This document shows positions 5,934 to 11,277 of a stretch of 11,277 nt of DNA, in pieces. Source of the DNA: JBJHAX01 sp050480705 (GTDB lineage Bacteria; Actinomycetota; Nitriliruptoria; Nitriliruptorales; Nitriliruptoraceae); the NCBI GenBank assembly GCA_050480705.1, contig JBJHAX010000057.1, forward strand, positions 1-11,277. Direction: 5' to 3'. A model generated the notes under the pieces. It searched no databases. It saw only the letters and a program-made list of their open reading frames with translations, and was not told the DNA's origin. Made by a program: the position numbers and the translations under genes. Positions within the stretch are counted from its first letter, which is position 1. Every line of letters starts with the position of its first letter.

Positions 5934-7487
5934 TCACCCTGCGCCGACGAAGAGCAGCGCCAACCCACCCCCCGCAGCCAGATACACCAGCGTCACGGGA
6001 ATCGTGCGCCGGAGCACGGCGCCTTCCTCACCGGTCATCGCCACGGTGGCGCTCGCCGCCACGATGTTGTGGGGACAGATCGCGTTGCCGATCGCCGCAC
6101 CGAAACTCTGCGCGCCGAGCAGCGGCGTCGGGGCGAGCGACAGCTCGCGTGCCGTCGCATGCTGGAAGTCGGTGAACAGGATGTTCGAGGCCGTTGCAGA
6201 CCCGGTCACGAAGGTGCCGAGCGCGCCGACGGCGGGAGCGAGCAACGGCCACGCTCCGCCCGCGAGGTCGGCCGCACCCGCGGCGAGCACCTCCTCCATC
6301 GACGCGTGCACCATGAGCCGCGAGACGCCGAGCATGGCAACGAGCGCGACCGAGACCGGCACGAGCGCCAGGGTGGCGGCCCGCGCGGCGTGGCGAAGCC
6401 GCGCAGCACTCGCGCGCTGCACAGCGGCCCCGACGGCCAGGCCGAGCAGCAGCATCGTCCCCGGGTGGTAGGCGGGCTGGATCACCCCCGCGAAGCCGCC
6501 GGGCAGCGACCAGGCAACCTCCACGTCCTGCAACGCCACGCGCACCGGGGTGATGAGCCGCGTCACCAGAACGAGTCCGGTGACCGCCAGGTAGGGCGCC
6601 GAGGCGCGTAACAGCGCGGGGCCCGAGGGATGCGCATCCGGCTCACAGGTGCGCGAAGACGCTTGCACAGGAGCGTCAGCGTTGCGCCGCCGTGTGACGA
6701 GCAGGAGGGCCACGAACGCACCCGCACCGGCCAGTGCGCCTGCAAGCGTGGGCAGCTCGGGACCGACGTAGCGCGACAGCACGGTGAACGGCACGAAGAA
6801 CGCCGCACCCGCTGCCGCGGTCCAACCCCAGGTCGACGGCGCTCTGAGCATCTTCCGGTCGTGTGCACGCACGACGATCACCATCATGGCCACCAGGGGG
6901 ATCCAACCGAGCAGGCTGTGGTAGGCGCCGGCTGCGCGCGCCAGTTCGAGTGGCGGCGTCGACGTCGCGACGACCTGCGGCAGGGTTGGCGTGCCGACCG
7001 CTCCGAAGGACACACCGACGGCGTGGCCGACGAGCGCTGCAGCGACCGCGGTCAGCGGCCGGAATCCTGCGCCGACAAGGAACGGGGCGGCGAGCGCGAC
7101 CGAGGTTCCGAAGCCCGCCGCGCCTTCCATGAACAGCGCGAAGAACCATGCGATGAGCAGCGCGACGATGCGGGGATCGGGACTGAGCCGTTGCAGCGAC
7201 GCCCGCAGCACCTCAGTCGCGCCGGTAGCGAGCTGCAGGTGGTGGATGCCCAGTGCCGGGCCGATGATCCACAGAATCGTCACGGCGGTGAACGACGACT
7301 CGGCTGCGACGCCCGCGACACCCACCGGCAGCTGCACGGCGGTCTGGCCTGCGAGGTCGAACACCGTGATCGCGACCACCGCTGCGATACCGAGGCCGGC
7401 CAAACCGGCACGTGCCGCCGACCAGCCTGCGACGAGCATCAGCACGAGGATCGCTGCGATGGGCAGCAGCGCGACAAGCGCAGTCAC
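5934..7487 (-). CDS. lctP: L-lactate (lactate/glycolate) permease, LctP/LldP family
   Basis: A 517-residue membrane transporter for lactate, probably in symport with protons; E. coli LldP is somewhat longer. It is hydrophobic throughout, with roughly 12-14 membrane segments. Family landmarks are FMEGAAGFGTSVALAAPF (119-136), GHAVGVSFGAVGTP (154-167), GTFVTGSATASN (424-435) and SFGAAIGNAICPHNIVAAS (461-479). A polar loop rich in Arg, Asp and Pro spans about 266-292. The start is GTG at 7487, chosen because the family begins with a hydrophobic helix right here; the ribosome binding site is weak, and the nearby ATG is in another frame and stops after three codons. It lies 21 bases after the D-lactate dehydrogenase stop, so the two form an operon. 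Glycolate or other 2-hydroxyacids are possible substrates. Confidence 0.92.
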   Translation of the reverse strand: MTALVALLPIAAILVLMLVAGWSAARAGLAGLGIAAVVAITVFDLAGQTAVQLPVGVAGVAAESSFTAVTILWIIGPALGIHHLQLATGATEVLRASLQRLSPDPRIVALLIAWFFALFMEGAAGFGTSVALAAPFLVGAGFRPLTAVAAALVGHAVGVSFGAVGTPTLPQVVATSTPPLELARAAGAYHSLLGWIPLVAMMVIVVRAHDRKMLRAPSTWGWTAAAGAAFFVPFTVLSRYVGPELPTLAGALAGAGAFVALLLVTRRRNADAPVQASSRTCEPDAHPSGPALLRASAPYLAVTGLVLVTRLITPVRVALQDVEVAWSLPGGFAGVIQPAYHPGTMLLLGLAVGAAVQRASAARLRHAARAATLALVPVSVALVAMLGVSRLMVHASMEEVLAAGAADLAGGAWPLLAPAVGALGTFVTGSATASNILFTDFQHATARELSLAPTPLLGAQSFGAAIGNAICPHNIVAASATVAMTGEEGAVLRRTIPVTLVYLAAGGGLALLFVGAG

Positions 7488-7508
7488 CGTGTCATCCGCT
7501 CGGCAGCG

Positions 7509-8516
7509 TCACGCGACGCGGTCGATGCTGACCCGGTGCGCGTCCGCGTGGCGTCCTTCGGCGAGCGCTGTGAGGTTGCCCAGTGTCGTCGACGCGATCT
7601 TGCCGAGCGCCTCGCGTGTGAAGAACCCCTGGTGGGCGGTCACGACCACGTTGGGGAAGGTCAGCAGCCGCGAGAAGACGTCGTCGGTGATCACGCGGTC
7701 CGACAGGTCCTGGAAGAACAGCTGCTCCTCTTCTTCGTACACGTCGATACCGAGCGCGCCCACGACGCCGTCCTTGAGGCCGTCGATCACCGCCTGGGTG
7801 TCGATGAGCGCGCCGCGTGACGTGTTGACGAGCATCACGCCCGGCCGCATCTGCGTGAGCGCCTCGCGCCCGACCAGGTGATGCGTCTGAGGGGTCAGCG
7901 GGCAGTGCAGCGAGACGATGTCGCTGCGTTCGTACAGCTCGTCGATCGGCACGTAGCGCGCACCGAGCGCTTCGACCTCTGCGTCGGGGTACGGATCGTG
8001 GGCGAGCACGTCGCATCCGAACCCGCGCATGATCCTGACGAACACCGCCCCGATCTGGCCTGTTCCCACCACCCCGACCGTCGTGCCCGCGAGATCGAAG
8101 CCCAGCAGGCCGTTGAGTGAGAAATTGCCCTCACGGACCCGTGCGACCGCTCGGTGGATCCGGCGGTTGAGTGTGAGGATGAGCCCGACCGCATGCTCGG
8201 CGACCGCCGAGGGCGAATAGGCGGGCACGCGCACGACGTCGAGCCCGAGCCGGTCGGCGACAGCGAGATCGACGTGGTTGAACCCCGCCGACCTGAGAGC
8301 GATGTGCCGGGTTCCGCCTGCATGCAGCAACTCGAGGACCTCGCCACCGAGGTCATCGTTGACGAACGCGCACACCGCGGGGACGTCCTGGGCGAGCGAC
8401 GCCGTTTCAGGAGCCAGACGTGCGTCCAGAAACATCAGTTCGTGCCCGTGGCCGGCGTTCGCCGCTTCGAGATACTCGCGGTCGTACGGCTTGGTGGAGA
8501 ACACCGCCACGTGCAT
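7509..8516 (-). CDS. ldhA: D-lactate dehydrogenase (NAD-dependent), LdhA-like 2-hydroxyacid dehydrogenase
   Basis: A 335-residue cytoplasmic enzyme that interconverts pyruvate and D-lactate with NADH. The N-terminus MHVAVFSTKPYDREYL matches the LdhA pattern, and later GIDVYEEEEQLFFQD (256-270) is also LdhA-like. The nucleotide-binding motif is GTGQIG (151-156). The catalytic triad of the D-2-hydroxyacid dehydrogenase family is intact: Arg234 in NTSRG, Glu263 after DVYE, and His295 in TAHQGFFT. Length agrees with E. coli LdhA. I chose ATG 8516 because the family starts at this point and GGGAG lies nine bases before it; an in-frame start at 8546 would add ten unconserved residues. It is first in the operon with the lactate permease. 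It could equally act on other 2-ketoacids, or run towards lactate oxidation. Confidence 0.92.
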   Translation of the reverse strand: MHVAVFSTKPYDREYLEAANAGHGHELMFLDARLAPETASLAQDVPAVCAFVNDDLGGEVLELLHAGGTRHIALRSAGFNHVDLAVADRLGLDVVRVPAYSPSAVAEHAVGLILTLNRRIHRAVARVREGNFSLNGLLGFDLAGTTVGVVGTGQIGAVFVRIMRGFGCDVLAHDPYPDAEVEALGARYVPIDELYERSDIVSLHCPLTPQTHHLVGREALTQMRPGVMLVNTSRGALIDTQAVIDGLKDGVVGALGIDVYEEEEQLFFQDLSDRVITDDVFSRLLTFPNVVVTAHQGFFTREALGKIASTTLGNLTALAEGRHADAHRVSIDRVA

Positions 8517-8758
8517 CGCCGCACACTCCCTGTCCGTCGCCGCCACGAGGCAGGCGGCGAGCGCCTCATACCGCGATCCTACGGCGAATCGACACCGATG
8601 GGCCCGCCCGCGAACGACCCCTGAGGCCCGGCCCGTTCGCCTCTACGGCCAGCGGCTCGGGACGTGCGAACATGTGCGAGCCGGGCGTGCCCCGGTGATC
8701 GTGCTGCGGTGATCCATGCCGACCGACAGCGTGGAGATCCCGTGCGGAGGCCGAGACG
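8517..8758. promoter_or_regulatory. Divergent 242-bp region between ldhA and the zinc-ribbon membrane protein gene
   Basis: Promoters for both genes should lie here. On the minus strand TAGGAT (8582-8577) is a -10-like hexamer about 60 bases before ldhA, without a good -35. An inverted repeat CGGCTCG/CGAGCCG occupies 8653-8659 and 8677-8683 with a 17-base spacer. Two direct copies of GGTGATC lie at 8694-8700 and 8708-8714, 14 bp apart. Either could bind a regulator. I do not see a known lactate-repressor operator. No gene is evident. Confidence 0.4.
8746..8750 (+). promoter_or_regulatory. Strong ribosome binding site
   Basis: GGAGG, a full Shine-Dalgarno core, sits eight bases before ATG 8759. 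It fixes the start of the zinc-ribbon membrane protein and excludes the nearby ATG at 8716, which opens a different, non-coding frame. Confidence 0.75.
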
Positions 8759-11137
8759 ATGACCGCTCCACACGACGACGCGACCGGCCGACGCATCGGC
8801 CCGTGCCCCGTGTGCGGCACGCCATTCGACCTCGACGCGCCCGCGGCATGCGCCGGTTGCCGGGTCGATCTGGGCGACGAGGTGGTCGGCGACATTCACG
8901 AACTCGACCGTCACTGGAACGAGACGCGTCTGCAGATCGCCGAGCGACGCGACGCGCTGGTCGCGCGGCTCCTGGCGACGAGGACGCCTCCCCCGCCACC
9001 GCAGTCACCGCCACAGGTCGCGCCACAAGCCGCGGGTGTGCCAACGGCACCGCTCGAGGAGAAGCCTTCGACCACCCCGGGCGTGGCCGTTGTGCTGGCC
9101 GTCGGAGGTGTCGCGCTGCTGGCGGTCGCAGCGCTGGTCTTCACCGCCGTGGTGTGGTCCGAGCTGCCACCGGCCGCTCAAGCGGCCGTGCTCCTCGCCG
9201 CGGCCATTCTGAGCACTATCGCGAGCGTGTGGCTACACCGACGCCATCTGCCCGCTGCAGCCGGTGCGCTGGGTGTCACCGCGGTGATCTTCGTCTGGGT
9301 CGACATCGCCGCTGCCTCGAGGTTCGGACTGCTGGCGACCGGCGACTTCGGCCCCACCGTGGCGGCCGGCATCGCGGCGGTGTACGGCTGGGGGCTCGCG
9401 CGCGCCCGCGTGCCGTGGGTTGCGACCATGGCGGCGGGCGCCGCCGCGGTCACCATGCTGGCAGGGACCGCGGCGTCGTTGTCGCCCTTCGATGGCCAGC
9501 CGGTGGCCGCGTCACTGGTCACCGCCACATGGGCGATCGCACTCGCCACGACGACACCGGTGTGGTCGACCCGGCCCGCGCGAGGCGTGGTGCTCGCCAC
9601 GAGCGCGGCGTGGTTGGCCATCGCCGGCATAGTCGCACTGGTCGCACTGGGCGACGCCGGTGAACCGCTCGGCATGTCCCTGGCGGCAGCTGCCGTGCCG
9701 GTGATTGCCTTCGTCGGCGCCGGCTGGACATGGCGCGCGCCGCTGCTCGCGCCGGCGGCACTGCTGGTCAGCGCCGTTCCGGCCGCCGCGCTGTTCCGCA
9801 TCGACCTGGTGGGCTTTCGTGTCGCATTGGCGACCGCGGTGGTCGCGATCATCATCGGGCTCGGCGCGTCACGGATCGCCTCGGCTCGCCAGACATCGAT
9901 CCGTGCTGGCATCGTGCCTGCGGCGGCGTTCGTGGCCGGGGCCTGCCTGTGGGCTGGCCTGCTCGGCATCGTGCGCTACGTCGACACGCTCAACGGCCGG
10001 GACACGGCGTTGCTCGACCCGTGGGCGGCCGCCACCGTGGTCGTGACCCTCGCCGCGGTGGCGACACGCGCCGGCAGGTCCCCCACGCGCAGTTGGATCG
10101 CCCTGCCGGCCGTGTTGACGGTGTCTGCGGCGTTGCCGACCGCGCTCGCCTGGCCGGTGCTGGCAATGATCGCTGTCGCCCTGGTCGTCGTTCGACACAG
10201 CGTCCGTCCCGAGCCGTTTGCCGTCCTGATCGTCGCGGCCGCCGCGATCGGATGGTCCGTCGACACAAGTTGGACGGTTGCGACGACAGCTGCCATCGCG
10301 GCAGGCGTCGGCTTCGCGACCGCGCCGGAGCTCGCAGCCCGGACCGCGCGGATCATGGCAGCGGTCATCGCACCGCTGACCGGCCTTGCGTTCGCTGCCC
10401 TGGCCCACACCGTCTCGCTGGACATCGACGTGGTGCTCGGCACCGGGCTCGCTGCACTCTTCGTGGCGGGGCTCGCAGCCACGTGGCTGGGCATCGACCG
10501 GCCGCCGACCGCCGTTGCCCTGGTCGCGATCGCCGCGACACTGTTCACCCCGGCGGCGGCCAGCGACCTGCGTGCCAGTGGTGTGCTGTGGCTGCTCGCA
10601 GCCGTGGGTTGGCTCGCGTTCGCCGTCGTGGGACGCCGCGGGGCACGCTGGCTGGCCGCACTCGCAGGCTCGGTCGGTTCCGCGATCCTGATGGCCGACG
10701 CAGGCGTGCAAACGATCGAGGCCTACACGCTCGTCGCGGCCGCGCTCCTGGCAGCCGTGGGTGTCTGGTGGCTCACCGAGGATCGGGAGGTCCGCACGCT
10801 CACCGCCCTGTGGCCGGCGGTCTCGGTCGGACTCGTGCCGAGCATTCTCGCGCTCGCCGGCGACCCCAGCCATACGACGAGGACGGTCGTCCTGGTGGTC
10901 GTGGCCGGTCTGCTCGCCGCAGGCGGGTTGGCGGCGCGCTGGCTGGCGCCGACGCTGGCGGGTGGCGTGACGGCAATCGCGGTCGCGTTGATCCAGCTCG
11001 CGATGCTCGTCGGCCAGCTGCCACGCTGGATCGCGTTCGCCGCCGTCGGTGCGCTCCTCGTCGCCCTGGCGGCGACCTACGAGCGCCAGCGGCAACGGAT
11101 GCGGGTGCTCAGCTCGCACCTGGCGAAGTTTCATTGA
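8759..11137 (+). CDS. Zinc-ribbon polytopic membrane protein, SCO7613 C-terminal-domain-like
   Basis: A 792-residue protein of unknown function. Residues 16-34 form a zinc ribbon, CPVC then CAGC (Cys16, 19, 31, 34), followed by a charged, probably helical stretch (40-75) and a Pro/Gln-rich linker (76-105). From about residue 107 to the end it is almost entirely Ala/Val/Leu, with roughly 24-26 predicted membrane helices joined by very short, often Arg-bearing loops. It ends with the basic tail YERQRQRMRVLSSHLAKFH. This layout matches the large actinobacterial membrane proteins annotated with an SCO7613 C-terminal domain and related to DUF2157; no biochemical role is known to me. The zinc ribbon should sit in the cytoplasm. 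The gene stands alone on the plus strand, and its last 29 bp overlap the helicase gene coming the other way. Confidence 0.85.
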   Translation: MTAPHDDATGRRIGPCPVCGTPFDLDAPAACAGCRVDLGDEVVGDIHELDRHWNETRLQIAERRDALVARLLATRTPPPPPQSPPQVAPQAAGVPTAPLEEKPSTTPGVAVVLAVGGVALLAVAALVFTAVVWSELPPAAQAAVLLAAAILSTIASVWLHRRHLPAAAGALGVTAVIFVWVDIAAASRFGLLATGDFGPTVAAGIAAVYGWGLARARVPWVATMAAGAAAVTMLAGTAASLSPFDGQPVAASLVTATWAIALATTTPVWSTRPARGVVLATSAAWLAIAGIVALVALGDAGEPLGMSLAAAAVPVIAFVGAGWTWRAPLLAPAALLVSAVPAAALFRIDLVGFRVALATAVVAIIIGLGASRIASARQTSIRAGIVPAAAFVAGACLWAGLLGIVRYVDTLNGRDTALLDPWAAATVVVTLAAVATRAGRSPTRSWIALPAVLTVSAALPTALAWPVLAMIAVALVVVRHSVRPEPFAVLIVAAAAIGWSVDTSWTVATTAAIAAGVGFATAPELAARTARIMAAVIAPLTGLAFAALAHTVSLDIDVVLGTGLAALFVAGLAATWLGIDRPPTAVALVAIAATLFTPAAASDLRASGVLWLLAAVGWLAFAVVGRRGARWLAALAGSVGSAILMADAGVQTIEAYTLVAAALLAAVGVWWLTEDREVRTLTALWPAVSVGLVPSILALAGDPSHTTRTVVLVVVAGLLAAGGLAARWLAPTLAGGVTAIAVALIQLAMLVGQLPRWIAFAAVGALLVALAATYERQRQRMRVLSSHLAKFH

Positions 11138-11277
11138 GCCGAAGGGCAGCGTCGGTGTCGGCGCCGTCCTCGGCCGGGTTGGGAGCGAGCATGCCATCGA
11201 GCAACCCCGACGGCGCCTGCCACCAGTGGCCGACGAGCCGGTCGCGCGCACGTGTCATCGCGACGAACAGCTGACGG
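11109..11277 (-). CDS. UvrD/Rep-family ATP-dependent DNA helicase, C-terminal fragment
   Basis: Only the last 55 residues are in the window; the gene enters from the right edge (first full codon 11276-11274) and stops at 11111-11109. The first visible residues, RQLFVAMTRARDRL, are the conserved motif VI of superfamily I helicases, whose arginines help sense ATP; in the family this motif reads close to VAxTRAxxxL. The remaining 41 residues are a low-complexity acidic/Ala tail. The motif cannot tell UvrD, PcrA, Rep, AddA or RecB-like enzymes apart. Its 3' end overlaps the zinc-ribbon membrane protein gene by 29 bp, tail to tail. Confidence 0.8.
   Translation of the reverse strand, partial: RQLFVAMTRARDRLVGHWWQAPSGLLDGMLAPNPAEDGADTDAALRLNETSPGAS

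Noticed and set aside
6630..7820. Plus-strand open frame of 396 codons
   Set aside because: Antisense to lctP and ldhA, which have clear conserved motifs. Its Arg/His/Asp-rich composition is typical of a shadow frame.
9730..11274. Long frames over the zinc-ribbon membrane protein gene (plus 9730-11274 and minus 9869-11251)
   Set aside because: Both are shadows of the 792-residue membrane protein. Neither shows a domain, a ribosome binding site, or hydrophobic periodicity.
1..11277. Search for a defence island, prophage, transposon, CRISPR array or RNA gene
   Set aside because: No transposase, integrase, direct-repeat array or tRNA/rRNA sequence was recognised. The helicase fragment alone is not evidence of a defence system, because UvrD-type enzymes are housekeeping.

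Overview
The window is very GC-rich. Its gene content points to an actinobacterium: DrrA/DrrB-type ABC exporter genes, an LppM-like lipoprotein, a large Ala/Val-rich membrane protein with an N-terminal zinc ribbon (the kind found in Streptomyces and relatives), and strong GGAGG-type ribosome binding sites. An uncultured or environmental Actinomycetota such as Acidimicrobiia would fit, but that is inference; no marker gene here settles the taxonomy. I see no rRNA, tRNA, CRISPR array, insertion sequence or phage gene. All genes that lie fully inside the window read as intact.

Layout, left to right. (1) 1-808, minus: LppM-like lipoprotein, cut off at its C-terminal end by the window edge. (2) 962-2829, minus: a two-gene ABC exporter operon, ATPase then permease, joined by a TGATG stop/start overlap and followed by a strong GC hairpin at 927-961. 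(3) 3022-4389, plus: a stand-alone TrpB2-type tryptophan synthase beta chain, divergent from the exporter. (4) 4408-8516, minus: four metabolic genes in transcription order. They are an LdhA-like D-lactate dehydrogenase, an LctP lactate permease, then after a 213-bp gap a PcaC-like carboxymuconolactone decarboxylase family protein and a 3-hydroxyisobutyrate dehydrogenase family enzyme, the last two overlapping as ATGA. (5) 8759-11137, plus: a 792-residue protein with an N-terminal zinc ribbon and roughly 24-26 hydrophobic segments. (6) 11109-11277, minus: the last 55 residues of a UvrD/Rep-type helicase, whose end overlaps the end of the membrane protein gene by 29 bp.

How the genes may work together: the D-lactate dehydrogenase and lactate permease, 21 bp apart, form a lactate (or related 2-hydroxyacid) uptake/oxidation or fermentation/export unit. 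The decarboxylase-family protein and the 3-hydroxyacid dehydrogenase are translationally coupled and probably serve one pathway, which cannot be named from sequence. The exporter probably moves a hydrophobic compound. The window is mostly ordinary chromosomal metabolism. I see no clear sign of a novel defence or mobile system. The points most worth a second look are the zinc-ribbon membrane protein, the coupled CMD/HIBADH pair, the orphan TrpB2, and several hairpins at gene ends that lack U-tracts.
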